From positions 62,001-126,000 of the forward strand of contig SUTA01000004.1 in the NCBI GenBank assembly GCA_015063135.1: 64,000 bases of DNA, given 5' to 3'. The translations under genes were made by a program, and so were the position numbers. The DNA is from Thermoplasmata archaeon. GTDB taxonomy: Archaea; Thermoplasmatota; Thermoplasmata; Methanomassiliicoccales; Methanomethylophilaceae. Positions 44,852 to 56,400 of the stretch are shown here, piece after piece (within the stretch, counting starts at the first letter, position 1; each line of letters starts with the position of its first letter). A model generated the notes under the pieces. The model ran no database searches. It saw only the letters and a list, made by a program, of their open reading frames with translations, and was not told where the DNA came from.

Positions 44852-47488
44852 TCGCTGGTCGGCCATGTCCCTGAGCACGTACTGCAGGATGCCGCCGTTG
44901 GCTATGTACTCGACCTCGGCTGGTACATCCACCCTGCACAGGGTGTCGAACTCCAGCTTCTTGCCGTCCTTGTAGGCGGTAACGCGAACATAGCACTTGG
45001 GCTCCAGGCCGGAGAGCTCGATGTCGAAGGTCTCCGTCCCATCGAGCCTCAGGGTCTCGCAGTTCTGCCCGGGCAGGAACTGCAGGGGAACGATCCCCAT
45101 ACCGACGAGGTTCGACCTGTGGATCCTCTCGAACGACTCGGCGATGACTGCCCTGACGCCCAGCAGGAGCGGGCCCTTGGCGGCCCAGTCCCTGCTGCTG
45201 CCTGTGCCGTACTCCTTGCCCGCCAGGATGATCAGGGGGGTCATGTCCTCCTCGTACTTCCTGGAAGTCTCGAAGATCGTGTCGACGGAGCCGTCCGGCA
45301 TATACCTGGAGCAGCTGCCCTCGGAGCCCGGCACGAGCATGTTCTTGAGCCTGACGTTGGCGAACGTGCCCCTGACCATGACCTCGTGGTTGGCCCTGCG
45401 GGATCCGTAGGAGTTGAAATCCTTGGGCTCCACGCCGCGGTCCATGAGGTACCTCCCGGCGTCCGTGTCCTTGGAGAAGGCCCCGGCGGGGGAGATGTGG
45501 TCGGTGGTGATCGAGTCGCCGAGCTTGGCGAGGCACCTTGCGCGCTTGATGTCCCTGATGTCGGGTTCCTCGAATATGTCGTCGAAGAACGGGGGGTTCC
45601 TGATGTAGGTGGACTTCTCGTCCCAGGAGAACAGCGGGGAGTCCGTGCAGGGAACGGCGTCCCACCTCTCGGATCCCTTGAAGATGTCCTTGTACTTGGC
45701 CTGGAAGACGGACCTGGTGACGTAGGTCTCGATGATCTTGGAGATCTCCTCGTCCTTGGGCCAGATGTCATTCAGGAAGACCTCCTTACCGTCGGCGGTG
45801 ACCGCGATGGGCTCCTTGTCCAGGTCGATGTCCACGTGTCCGGCCAGGGCGAACGCCACGACCAGCGGCGGGGAGGCCAGGTAGTTGGCCTTGACGAGGG
45901 GGTGGATGCGGCCCTCGAAGTTCCTGTTGCTGCTGGCGATAGCGGCGACGGCCAAGTCCTGGGCCCTGATGGAGTTGGAGACCTCGTCGGACAGGGGCCC
46001 GGAGTTCCCGATGCATGTCATGCAGCCGTATCCGCAGACCTGGAATCCCAGCTTCTCGAGGTAGACCAGCAGGCCGGAGTTCCTCAGGTACTCGGTGACC
46101 ACGCGGGATCCGGGTGCCAGGGAGGTTTTGACGTACGGCTTGGGCCTGAGGCCCAGGTCGGCCGCCTTCTTGGCGACCAGGCCGGCGGCGACCATGACCG
46201 AGGGGTTGGCCGTGTTGGTGCACGATGTGATGGAGGCGATGACCAGGGAGCCGTCCCCGAGCATGTCGGCCACGGGCTTCCTCTGCTGCTCGACGCCCAG
46301 GGTCTCGAGGGTCTCGGCGAAGCGCTCCTTCATCTCGGACAGGGGGATCCTGTCCTGGGGCCTCTTGTGGCCGGCCAGGGAGGGCTCGACGGTGGACAGG
46401 TCCAGCTCAAGGGTGTCGGTGTACTCGGGCTCGGAGTCGTACCACATGGTCTGCTCCTTGGCGTACTTCTCGATGGTGTCGATGTGCGCCTCGTCCCTTC
46501 CGGTGAGCCTCAGGTACTCGATCGTCTTCTCGTCTATGGGGCAGTACCCCATGGTGGCTCCGTACTCGGGACCCATGTTGGCGATGGTCGCCCTGTCTGC
46601 GAGGCACAGGTTCCGGTAACCGGGGCCGTAGAACTCCACGAACTTCCCCACGACGCCCTTCTTCCTGAGCATCTGGACCACGGTGAGCACCAGGTCGGTG
46701 GCGGTGATCCCGGGGCCGAGCTTGCCGGTGAGCCTGAACCCGACGACGTCGGGCAGCTTCATGTAGCTGGGCTGGCCGACCATGACGGCCTCCGCCTCGA
46801 TCCCTCCGACGCCCCATCCGACCACGCCCAGACCGTCGATCTGGGTGGTGTGGGAGTCGGTTCCGAAGCAGGAGTCGGGGTATGCGACCTTGCCCTTGTC
46901 CGTGTCCTTGACGTGGATGAGCGGAGAGAGGTACTCCAGGTTGACCTGGTGGCATATGCCGTTCCCTGGGGGCACGGCGCGGAAGTTTCTGAAGGACTTC
47001 TGCGCCCACTTGAACAGGGCGTAGCGCTCCTGGTTCCTCTGGAAGTCCAGCTGCTCGTTGAGCTCCTTGGCGTCGTCCCTTCCGGCGTAGTCGGTGTTGA
47101 TGGAGTGGTCGATGACCAGGTCCACGGGCACCAGGGGGTTGATCAGCTCGGGGTCCTTGCCCATGGCGTCGACCGCGGCCCTCATGGACGCGAGGTCGGT
47201 GACCGCCGCTCCGCCGGTGAGGTCCTGAAGCAGGACCCTGGCGGGTATCCAAGGGATGTCCCTGTCGGTGTTCTCCTTGGGGTTCCAGGACGCCGCGGTG
47301 AGGACGTCCTCGTCCGTGATGGTCTCGCCGTCCCTCTGCCTCAGCATGGACTCCACTATGACCTTGATGGAGTAGGGCATCTTGGAGAGGTCCTTGATGA
47401 TCCCCTTGGACTCCAGGTCCCTCAGGCTGTAGATTCCGACCGTTCCCTCGGCCGTCTCGATTGTCTTGTAGCACTCGCCGACTTCCAT
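44852..47488 (-). CDS. acnA: Aconitate hydratase (AcnA/IRP type), CGA stop
   Basis: 878 aa, normal for AcnA. SCTNTANPSVMVAAGLVAKKA and the ACMTCIGNSGPL-like GCMTCIGNSGPL give the three cluster cysteines; DSHTTQIDGLGVVGWGVGG and GSSRDWAAKGPLLLGVRAV are active-site segments. Interconverts citrate and isocitrate. Ends NGGILQYVLRDMADQ-CGA (44854-44852), the family end, followed by a terminator; the standard code makes 1,026 aa by adding antisense Rpn sequence. Confidence 0.97.
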
Positions 47489-47552
47489 GGCTAAGCCTCT
47501 TATGGGCTACCGTAAAAGAGGGATGATATAAGGATGTTGACGATTAAGGGCC

Positions 47553-48086
47553 ATGGACGAGTCCGGGGTCATGGAATGGTTCAGCGGCATCCACGGCACG
47601 CCGCTCGACATCCTCTTCGAGGGGCTGTCGTACTCCACCACCGCCGGGATAATCTGGCTGGTGCTCGGGGCGCTCATCATGTGGAGGGGGCGCCGCATGG
47701 AGGGCGCATCCATGATGCTCTCGGTAGTGCTGGCCCTTTGCATCTGCGACCTCGTTCTGAAGCCCATCATCGACAGGGGCAGGCCGTTCGACGAGCTCGA
47801 TCTGGATGTCCTTATGTCCCTCCCGACCACATCCTCCTTCCCGTCCGGCCACACCGCTTCCGCGTTCGCCGGGGCGGTGTCTCTGCTCATGATCGACAGG
47901 AGATGGGGCATCGCCGCGCTGGCATACGCGACGCTAGTGGCGCTGTCCAGGGTCTACGTCTGCGCCCACTGGCCCACCGACGTCGTCGCGGGAGCCGTGC
48001 TCGGGGCCGCAGTAGCGGCCTTCGTGTTCTGCGCCGTCCGCCGCTACGGATCAGGTCGGGGCGATCGGCCGGATGCTGAAAATCGA
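47553..48086 (+). CDS. PAP2-family phosphatase, CGA stop
   Basis: 177 aa, membrane. All three phosphatase motifs are present: KPIIDRGRP near 70, SFPSGHTASAFAG near 92, and SRVYVCAHWPTDVVAG near 133. Likely an undecaprenyl- or polyprenyl-diphosphate phosphatase-type enzyme. The frame ends GDRPDAEN-CGA (48084-48086); the standard code gives 663 aa, reading antisense through the entire gdhA gene to 49544. A terminator lies 15 bases past the CGA. Confidence 0.9.
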
Positions 48087-48100
48087 GGAAAAGGAGGTAA

Positions 48101-48118
48101 AGGGGCCCGAAGGCCCCT
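48101..48118. terminator. Bidirectional hairpin between the PAP2 gene and gdhA
   Basis: AGGGGCC-CGAA-GGCCCCT, perfect 7-bp stem, between the CGA of the PAP2 gene and the TGA of gdhA. Confidence 0.75.
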
Positions 48119-48125
48119 GTTTGGA

Positions 48126-49565
<1,440 letters not shown>

Positions 49566-49583
49566 TTACTAAAAAACGATATA

Positions 49584-49599
49584 TTAGACATTTATCTAA
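49584..49599. promoter_or_regulatory. Duplicated motif upstream of gdhA, copy 1
   Basis: TTAGACATTTATCTAA, an imperfect dyad (ATTAGA / TCTAAT arms with flanks). Matches copy 2 at 15 of 16 positions, 61 bases apart. Confidence 0.5.
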
Positions 49600-49644
49600 T
49601 AAACACCATATAATCCCAACTAATAAACAAAATCCATCATATTA

Positions 49645-49660
49645 TTAGACATATATCTAA
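49645..49660. promoter_or_regulatory. Duplicated motif upstream of gdhA, copy 2
   Basis: TTAGACATATATCTAA. The gap 49482-49720 is otherwise AT-rich with a TATA-like TATTATATG near 49550 for gdhA and no ORF. Confidence 0.5.
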
Positions 49661-49720
49661 AACATAAAAATCGACGGAATGGACGTTTGAACGCGGAAAA
49701 CGGAGTCCGTTAGACGCTTG

Positions 49721-50506
49721 TCGGTACGGTGCCTTGGGGCCGAACACGGCTATGACCGCATCCCTGAGCGTCTCCATGTTCCCGGATGAGTTGGCGGCGA
49801 TGACGGGGCAGGAGCGGTCGTAGACGACCTCCCCCTCGATGGAGCACAGGCACCCGCCCGCCTCTAGAATGCACACGTCTGCGGCGGCGTGGTCCCACGG
49901 GGCCAACCTGATCTCGAAATAGAGGTCGACGGCGCCCTCCGCGAGCATGGCGAGCTCGCAAGCGGCGGTGCCCGTGCGGCGGATGTCGTTGCACCTCGGG
50001 TACAAATCCTCCACCACCTCGAAGCACCTGGGCGCGAGCGACTTGTCGTAGGTGCTCCAGGCGGTGCACAGCAGTCCGTCCTCGAACGGCCTGTCCGACA
50101 CGTGGATGCGGACGCCGTTGCGGTACGCCCCCTTCCCCCTCTCGGCCTTCCAGAGGATGTCGGTGAAGGGGTTGTACACCACGCCGATGTACGGCTCCCC
50201 CTCCTTCAGCAGCGCGATGGACACGGCGCACTCCGGGATCCCGCGGGAGAAGTTCATGGTCCCGTCTATGGGATCGACTATCCATGTGTATCCGTCGCCG
50301 AGGATGGAATCCTGCTCTCCCTCCTCCCCGACGAACGCCGAACCGGGGATCAGCCTGGCGAGCTCCCCCCTGAGGAACTCCTCGTTCTCGGAATCCGCGG
50401 TGGTGACGATGTTGGACAAGGTGCCCTTCGACTCGATGCTGAATCCCGTGGCTGCCCTTATCCTCGCCCCGGATTCCCTCGCCACCTCCTCGATGCGGCC
50501 CAACAT
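49721..50506 (-). CDS. Inositol monophosphatase / fructose-1,6-bisphosphatase family protein, CGA stop
   Basis: 261 aa, right for archaeal IMPase/FBPase. FVGEEG near 70, WIVDPIDGTMNFSRG near 90 (metal ligands) and APWDHAAADVCILEAGG near 205. Ends VFGPKAPY-CGA (49723-49721); the standard code runs 28 codons into the AT-rich spacer. Likely hydrolyses inositol phosphates or fructose bisphosphate; specificity unreadable. Confidence 0.93.
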
Positions 50507-50603
50507 GACCCCGCGATAGCCCGCATGCTATATACCTCTGTGCTGGTGCCCAGCCCCTCCTTCCCTGTTGCTATTATAAACATAGAAACTGTTCCGAGGC
50601 GTC

Positions 50604-51995
50604 ATGGCAAGAACGATCCCCAAGGAGCTGGAGAACGAGATGAGGATGCTCCAGCGCCGCATAGTAGACCAGAAGAAGAAGGTCCTGGTCATCGTGGAGG
50701 GCCGCAGCGGGACGGTCATCGGGCGCACCATCAACGAGCTCATGAACGTCCTCGAGCCCAGGGTGACCACATACACGCACTTCATTCCGTCGTACAGCGT
50801 CGACTCCCCCAGGTCAATGGGCCGCTACTTGCAGAGGGAACCGGCGGAGGGGACCATCGCCATCTACGACAGGTCATGGTACTCCGCTATGATGCTCGCC
50901 CACAACCAGGGCAGGCCCACCGAGGAGTTCATCATAGACTCCCTCGGGCTCGAGAACTACTTCTCATACAACGGGGTCGTCATCGTAAAGGTCTACCTCG
51001 ACATCGACGACAAGGACATCGGCAAGCGCGCCAGAGAGTACTCCGAGAGGAGGATCAAGGACGAGACGTTCCTCACCGACGACCACATCGGCGCCAAGGC
51101 GTTCGACCAGAAGTTCTTCAGGAAGATGATGGACCGCACCAACACCTTCCACGCCCCGTGGAACGTCGTCGGCGTCAAGAGCATCCCCGAGACTGTCTGC
51201 GATGTCGCCAGGATCATCATCGAGAAGGCCGACGAGGGCATGGGAAGGACCCTTCCCCCTCATGGCCTGAAGGTCGAATCCATCTACAAGAACCCCCGCG
51301 AGGACGTCGACCTCACCAAGAAGGCCGACAACTACAAGGACGACCTGAAGAGGCTCAGCAAGGAGCTGTCCATGCTGCAGCACAGGCTCGCCGCGTCCAA
51401 CAGGTCCCTGATCCTGGTGTTCGAGGGCTGGGACGCCGCCGGGAAGGGGGGCACGATCAGGCGCGTGGCCAAGGTCCTGAACCCCAGGGGCTACTACGCC
51501 GTGGGGGTCGCCGCACCCGTAGGGGACGAGAGGGTCCACACCTACCTGTGGAGGTTCTCCAAGCAGATGCCGAAGCAGGGCCACATCGTGATATTCGACA
51601 GGTCATGGTACGGCAGGATGATGGTCGAGCCCATCGAGGGCTTCTGCACAGAGGAGGAGTACAACCGCTCCGCGGCCGAGATCAGGTTCTTCGAGAGGTC
51701 CATAGCCGAGGCCGGCGGAATCGTCATCAAGTTCTGGATGGAGATCAGCCCCGACGAGCAGCTCTCCAGGTTCAAGGCCAGGCAGGAGGACCCGCTCAAG
51801 CAGTGGAAGATCACCGACGAGGACTGGCGCAACCGCGAGAAGTGGGATGCCTACGAGACCTACATCGACAAGATGATCTCATCCACCAACATCCCCGAGG
51901 CCCCGTGGGTCATCGTGGAGTCCGAGGACAAGCAGTACGGACGCCTGAAGGTGATGAAGACCATAGTGGAGACCCTTGAGAAGAACCTCATGTGA
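50604..51995 (+). CDS. ppk2: Two-domain polyphosphate kinase 2 (class II PPK2)
   Basis: 463 aa, TGA stop. The second domain has Walker A FEGWDAAGKGGTIRR near 275 and the lid DRSWYGRMMVEP near 332. The first repeats the fold with VEGRSGTVIGRT and DRSWYSAMML, so its P-loop has lost the canonical GK. This is the arrangement of class II PPK2, which phosphorylates AMP to ADP from polyphosphate. Arginines are AGG, CGC and AGA only. Confidence 0.93.
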   Translation: MARTIPKELENEMRMLQRRIVDQKKKVLVIVEGRSGTVIGRTINELMNVLEPRVTTYTHFIPSYSVDSPRSMGRYLQREPAEGTIAIYDRSWYSAMMLAHNQGRPTEEFIIDSLGLENYFSYNGVVIVKVYLDIDDKDIGKRAREYSERRIKDETFLTDDHIGAKAFDQKFFRKMMDRTNTFHAPWNVVGVKSIPETVCDVARIIIEKADEGMGRTLPPHGLKVESIYKNPREDVDLTKKADNYKDDLKRLSKELSMLQHRLAASNRSLILVFEGWDAAGKGGTIRRVAKVLNPRGYYAVGVAAPVGDERVHTYLWRFSKQMPKQGHIVIFDRSWYGRMMVEPIEGFCTEEEYNRSAAEIRFFERSIAEAGGIVIKFWMEISPDEQLSRFKARQEDPLKQWKITDEDWRNREKWDAYETYIDKMISSTNIPEAPWVIVESEDKQYGRLKVMKTIVETLEKNLM

Positions 51996-52060
51996 TTTCG
52001 GCGATTGACGGAGTGAGCATTCGTCAATCTTATATACGGTCCAAGCATCCCTCATTCGGG

Positions 52061-52759
52061 ATGATCGAGGATTTCAAGCAGAAGATAGCCGGCGACATCG
52101 CCATGTCCCCCGAGCCCGGCAGGGCCGTGAGGAAATGGAGGGAGGAGTTCGGCCTATCCCAGCACCAGCTCGCGGATTACATCGGGATATCGCACTCTGT
52201 GATCAGCGATTACGAGTCCGGGAGGCGCAAGTCCCCCGGGGTCTCAGTCATCAGGAAGATGGTGGAGGCGCTCATCGAGCTGGACATAGCCAATGGCTCC
52301 CCGGTCATATCGAAATACAACCCCGACTACAAGGTCGACTGCATCATCGCGATGGACGAGATGGCCGGGGGAGTGGACGTCGACGTGTTCATCGATGCGA
52401 TCGGCGGAAACAACCTGAACCCGGACAGGCTGATAGCCAAGCAGATCCACGGTTACACCATCGTGGACTCCGTGAAGGCCATCCTGAGCCTGGGTTCTGA
52501 GGATTATCTTAAGATTTACGGGTGGAACACCGAGCGCGCGCTCATTTTCCTGAACGTGCACTTCGGGCGCTCCCCCATGGTGGCCATCCGCGCGCATCCG
52601 CTGAAGCCGGCGATGGTAGTTTACCAGTCGCCGGACGCGGTGGACCCGCTGGCAGTGAAGCTGGCCAGACTGGAGAAGATCCCGCTGGTCACCACCACCA
52701 TGTCGGTAGAAGACATGATAGCGAGGATGGACGCCCTAAAGAGATCGGAGGAAGAACGA
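52061..52759 (+). CDS. XRE-type HTH regulator of the mevalonate-entry operon, CGA stop
   Basis: 232 aa. [31 protein letters not shown] near 25-55 is an XRE helix-turn-helix; the C-terminal 150 residues ([19 protein letters not shown]) look like a ligand-binding domain found with this HTH in archaea. ATG at 52061 is chosen since TTATATACGG lies 26-32 bases upstream. Ends LKRSEEE-CGA (52757-52759), whose A begins the HMG-CoA synthase ATG. Position suggests control of isoprenoid synthesis. Confidence 0.88.
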
Positions 52760-53811
52760 TGGAAGTAGGAATTGTGAGCTACGGAGCCTACGTCCCCAGG
52801 TACAGGATCAAACCCGAGGAGATCGGGAGGATCTGGGGCGTGGATGGGAAAGGCATGGGGAAGGGTCTGATGATCTTCCAGAAGTCCGTGCCCTCTCCCG
52901 ATGAAGATGTTGTTACCATCGCCACCGAGGCGGCGAGGTACATGATGGACAGGGTGCCCGACGTGGACCCCAAGGACATCGGGGCGATTTACGTCGGATC
53001 CGAGTCCCACCCCTACGCCGTCAAGCCGACGGCCACAATCGTAGCCGAGGCCATCATGGCGACCCCGGCCCTCACGGCCGCGGACATGGAGTTCGCGTGC
53101 AAGGCCGGTACCGCCGGCATCCAGGCATGCATGGGTCTCGTCGGATCCGGCATGATCAAGTACGGAGTCGCCATCGGCGCGGACACCTCCCAGGGGGCCC
53201 CCGGCGATGCGCTGGAGTACTCCGCATCCGCAGGAGGCGCAGCCTACCTGATCGGAACCGAGAAGGTCATCGCCAGGATCAACAAGACCCTGAGCTTCAC
53301 CACCGACACCCCCGACTTCTGGAGGAGGGAGGGGCAGCCCTACCCGCTCCACGGAGGGAGGTTCACCGGCGAGCCCGCGTACTTCAGGCACATTACCTCC
53401 GCCGCCAAGATGATGATGGAGGCCATGGGCACCACCCCTGCCGACTACAAGTACGCCGTGTTCCACCAGCCCAACGGCAAGTTCCCCACCAGGGTCGCCG
53501 CCCAACTCGGATTCACCCCCGAGCAGATCGAGTACGGCCTGCTGACCCCCAACATCGGCAACACCTACAGCGGCGCGGTCCCCCTGGGCCTCGCCAACGT
53601 CCTGGACCACGCCCAGCCCGGCGACAGGATATTCGTGACATCCTATGGCTCCGGAGCCGGCAGCGACGCCTTCGACATAACCGTCACCGACGAGATAGTC
53701 AACTACAAGAGGAGCAACGCGCCCGTGCTGGAGAAGATCCTGGCCGACCCGATCTACGTCGACTACGGAGTCTATGCCAAGTACAAGGGCAAGATCGTCA
53801 TGCCGGAGTGA
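52759..53811 (+). CDS. Hydroxymethylglutaryl-CoA synthase, archaeal type
   Basis: 350 aa, TGA stop. [18 protein letters not shown] start, catalytic Cys in [13 protein letters not shown] near 111, and [10 protein letters not shown] near 235. It condenses acetoacetyl-CoA with acetyl-CoA in the mevalonate route to archaeal lipids. Followed by thiolase and DUF35, which form one complex in methanogens that channels acetoacetyl-CoA. Confidence 0.97.
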   Translation: MEVGIVSYGAYVPRYRIKPEEIGRIWGVDGKGMGKGLMIFQKSVPSPDEDVVTIATEAARYMMDRVPDVDPKDIGAIYVGSESHPYAVKPTATIVAEAIMATPALTAADMEFACKAGTAGIQACMGLVGSGMIKYGVAIGADTSQGAPGDALEYSASAGGAAYLIGTEKVIARINKTLSFTTDTPDFWRREGQPYPLHGGRFTGEPAYFRHITSAAKMMMEAMGTTPADYKYAVFHQPNGKFPTRVAAQLGFTPEQIEYGLLTPNIGNTYSGAVPLGLANVLDHAQPGDRIFVTSYGSGAGSDAFDITVTDEIVNYKRSNAPVLEKILADPIYVDYGVYAKYKGKIVMPE

Positions 53812-53815
53812 TAAC

Positions 53816-54982
53816 ATGAGGGACGTAGCAATCATAGGAATCGGAGTCACCAAGTTCGGCGAGCTCTGGAACAGGTCCTTCAGGGACCTCGGGATCGAGG
53901 CCGGCCTCAAGGCCATCGAGGACGCCAAGCTGTCTGGCAGCGAGATCGACGGGCTGTTCATCGGGAACATGTCCGCCGGGCGCTTCATCAACCAGCAGCA
54001 CATCGACGCCCTCATCGCGGACTACTCCGGGATGGCGAGCAAGCACATCCCCGCCACCAGGGTCGAGGCCGGAGGGGCGTCCGGAGCCGTCGCGTTCAGG
54101 CAGGCGGTCATGGCCGTCGCATCGGGTATGCACGACATCGTGATGGTCGGAGGAGCGGAGAAGATGACCGACATCGACGACCCGTCGATTAACTCGGTCC
54201 TCGATGCCACCGCCGACGCCGAGTGGGAGGCCGGGATGGGCCTCACCTTCGCCAGCCTCCATGCGATGATCGCCCAGAGGATGATCCACGAGGGGATCGC
54301 CACCCGCGAGGAGATCGCATCGTTCTCCGTCAACAGCCACTTCCACGGGGCCCTCAACCCCAACGCCCAGTTCAAGAAGGCCATCACCCTGGACACCGTC
54401 CTGAGGTCCGGGCCCGTCGCCACGCCGCTCGGGATGTTCGACTGCGCGCCCATCTCCGATGGCGCCGCATCCCTCGTCCTGTGCCCGCTGGAGGACGCGA
54501 AGAAGTACACCGACTCGTATGTCAAGGTATCCGCAGTCGCCCAGGCCAGCGATACCCTTGCACTGTTCCAGAGGGAGGACATCACCACCTACGGCGCGAC
54601 CGTCTCTGCCGCCCAGGCCGCATACAAGACAGCGGGCATCACCGCCGCGGACGTCGACGTCGCCGAGGTGCACGACACCTACACCGTCGCCGGGATCATG
54701 GCCCTGCAGGACCTCGGGCTCTTCAAGCGCGGGGAGGCCGGCAAGGCCGTCCTCGAGGGCAGGTGCCAGGTGGGCTCCGACATGCCCGTAAACACATCCG
54801 GCGGCCTGAAGGCCCGCGGCCACCCCGTGGGAGCGACCGGCGTCGCCCAGATCGTGGAGATCGCAGAGCAGCTCAGGGGATCCGCGGACAAGAGGCAGGT
54901 CGAGAATGCGAAGTACGGCGTGGCGCAGAGCTCCGGAGGAATGGGCTCTGCCGTCGTCGTCAGTGTCATGGAGGCGATCTGA
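53816..54982 (+). CDS. Acetyl-CoA C-acetyltransferase (archaeal thiolase) with unusual nucleophile site
   Basis: 388 aa, TGA stop. DVAIIGIGVTKFGELWNRS start and GGLKARGHPVGATG near 345 are archaeal thiolase motifs. The nucleophile segment, usually VEAACASG, reads VEAGGASG, so the expected Cys is Gly. Supplies acetoacetyl-CoA to the synthase. Its TGA shares a base with the DUF35 ATG. Confidence 0.92.
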   Translation: MRDVAIIGIGVTKFGELWNRSFRDLGIEAGLKAIEDAKLSGSEIDGLFIGNMSAGRFINQQHIDALIADYSGMASKHIPATRVEAGGASGAVAFRQAVMAVASGMHDIVMVGGAEKMTDIDDPSINSVLDATADAEWEAGMGLTFASLHAMIAQRMIHEGIATREEIASFSVNSHFHGALNPNAQFKKAITLDTVLRSGPVATPLGMFDCAPISDGAASLVLCPLEDAKKYTDSYVKVSAVAQASDTLALFQREDITTYGATVSAAQAAYKTAGITAADVDVAEVHDTYTVAGIMALQDLGLFKRGEAGKAVLEGRCQVGSDMPVNTSGGLKARGHPVGATGVAQIVEIAEQLRGSADKRQVENAKYGVAQSSGGMGSAVVVSVMEAI

Positions 54983-55386
54983 TGGCATCTGTAGCGAAGG
55001 AATGGAGGGAGATCCCCGGCAGGTACAACCTCGTCGGGTGCAAGTGCGGGGCATGCGGGAAGATCTACTTCCCCAGGCGCAACCTGTGCCCCGAGTGCCG
55101 CCGCGCATCCATCGGCAAGATGGAGGACTACGCGATCTGCAGGAAGGGGAAAGTGTTCTCCTTCTCGGTGATCTACGACGCGCCCGAGTGCAACAACCTG
55201 CTGAAGCCCTACGCGGTCGCCATGGTCAAGACCGACGACGGCGTGATGATATCCGCGCAGCTCGTGGACGTCGACGTCAACTCCATCGAGATCGGCATGC
55301 CCGTGAGGGCGGTCCTCCGCAAGCTGGACGCCGACGGCGAGAGCGGCGTCATCCACTACGGATTCAAGTTCGTACCGGATAACTGA
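54982..55386 (+). CDS. DUF35 / OB-fold Zn-ribbon protein of the thiolase-HMGCS complex
   Basis: 134 aa, TGA stop. Zinc ribbon CKCGACGKIYFPRRNLCPEC (four cysteines) near 20-40, then an OB fold (GKVFSFSVIYDAPE, YAVAMVKTDDGVMISAQLVD). It scaffolds thiolase and HMG-CoA synthase and binds CoA. Confidence 0.95.
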   Translation: MASVAKEWREIPGRYNLVGCKCGACGKIYFPRRNLCPECRRASIGKMEDYAICRKGKVFSFSVIYDAPECNNLLKPYAVAMVKTDDGVMISAQLVDVDVNSIEIGMPVRAVLRKLDADGESGVIHYGFKFVPDN

Positions 55387-55397
55387 AACCCAAAGGG

Positions 55398-55784
55398 TCG
55401 CGGGCTGCGGAGCGCGTTGCGCCTCCTCCCCGACCTCCTTCTGAACTCCCTCACAGCGGTCCCGTCGCCCTTGGATGCCTCCCATTCCTCGAACGAAGGG
55501 GGCTCGATTGATATCTCTCCGCTGATATAGGTCATCACGGACCTCATGCCCAGGTACACCTCGTATCCCTTGGGGGTCATGGAGTATGACGCTGTGTTGG
55601 CCTTGTACCCGTCCTTCTTGCTCAGAAGGCCGTTCTCGATCCCGCTTTCCAGGACGTCCTTGAGGGCGTAGTAAGAAATCTGGCCCTCCTCCATGATCTG
55701 TGTCGCCAACATCGGGCCGTTCTTGTAGATCGTCTCCAGGACGTCGTAAGCCCTTCCGAAGTATAGTCCGGTGATGTCTATCAT
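55398..55784 (-). CDS. Winged-helix transcriptional regulator, CGA stop
   Basis: 128 aa. AYDVLETIYKNGPMLATQIM then ALKDVLESGIENGLLSKKDG and YSMTPKGYEVYLGM form an archaeal wHTH. The tail is arginine-rich and ends NALRSP-CGA (55400-55398). Convergent with the DUF35 gene, 11 bases apart; the standard code overlaps it. The possible target is unknown. Confidence 0.8.
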
Positions 55785-55864
55785 TCGAACGGCAAAATAC
55801 GCATTAAGGCTTTATTAGTTCATTGAGCAACGCTCAACAGATTAAGCTGTTAGTCGGCAACTAC

Positions 55865-56323
55865 TCGATTCTTGAGCAAATCCACCGCGGCGACGTTCTC
55901 CAGCGCCTGGTCCTCGGGGGACAAGAACGGATCGGAAAGACCCAGACGCTCGATCTTCGCCTCGTCCACGGCGAGGATCGTCGGGTCGGTATCCACCCCG
56001 ATGTCCTCCATGCGGGGGTCGGCGTCCCCGGCTATGAGCAGGGCGTACTCCGTGGACCCCTCCTTCGGGCGCATCCTGTCGTTGGCCCTCCCTATCTGCC
56101 TCTCCCACGCGCAATAGAGTATGACCTCCGTCTCGAACGTCTTGGACCTGGCCGTACCATCGGCGAAGGCCCTCTCGGCATGAAGTGCCGCGGATACCAT
56201 GTGGTCGGGCCCGGCGATGTAGTCTGGGTCCATCAGGACGGCGCGGAGCCCCCTGGCCGCCAGATGGTCCAGGATGGTCTCGAATGGCGCGGAGCCCCTG
56301 ATGCCCAATGCGCGGTACTGCAT
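55865..56323 (-). CDS. KEOPS complex subunit Cgi121, CGA stop
   Basis: 152 aa. LYCAWERQIGRANDRMRPKEG and EYALLIAGD are characteristic of archaeal Cgi121, which binds the tRNA 3' end for Kae1-dependent t6A modification. Ends AAVDLLKN-CGA (55867-55865); the standard code adds five residues to a TAA. Confidence 0.85.
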
Positions 56324-56400
56324 GGCCTGCCGAACGACCCCTTTCCTATAAACCTTTATTACGGGGATGGGGATAAAGGCGCGAAATCAGGTGCATAACC

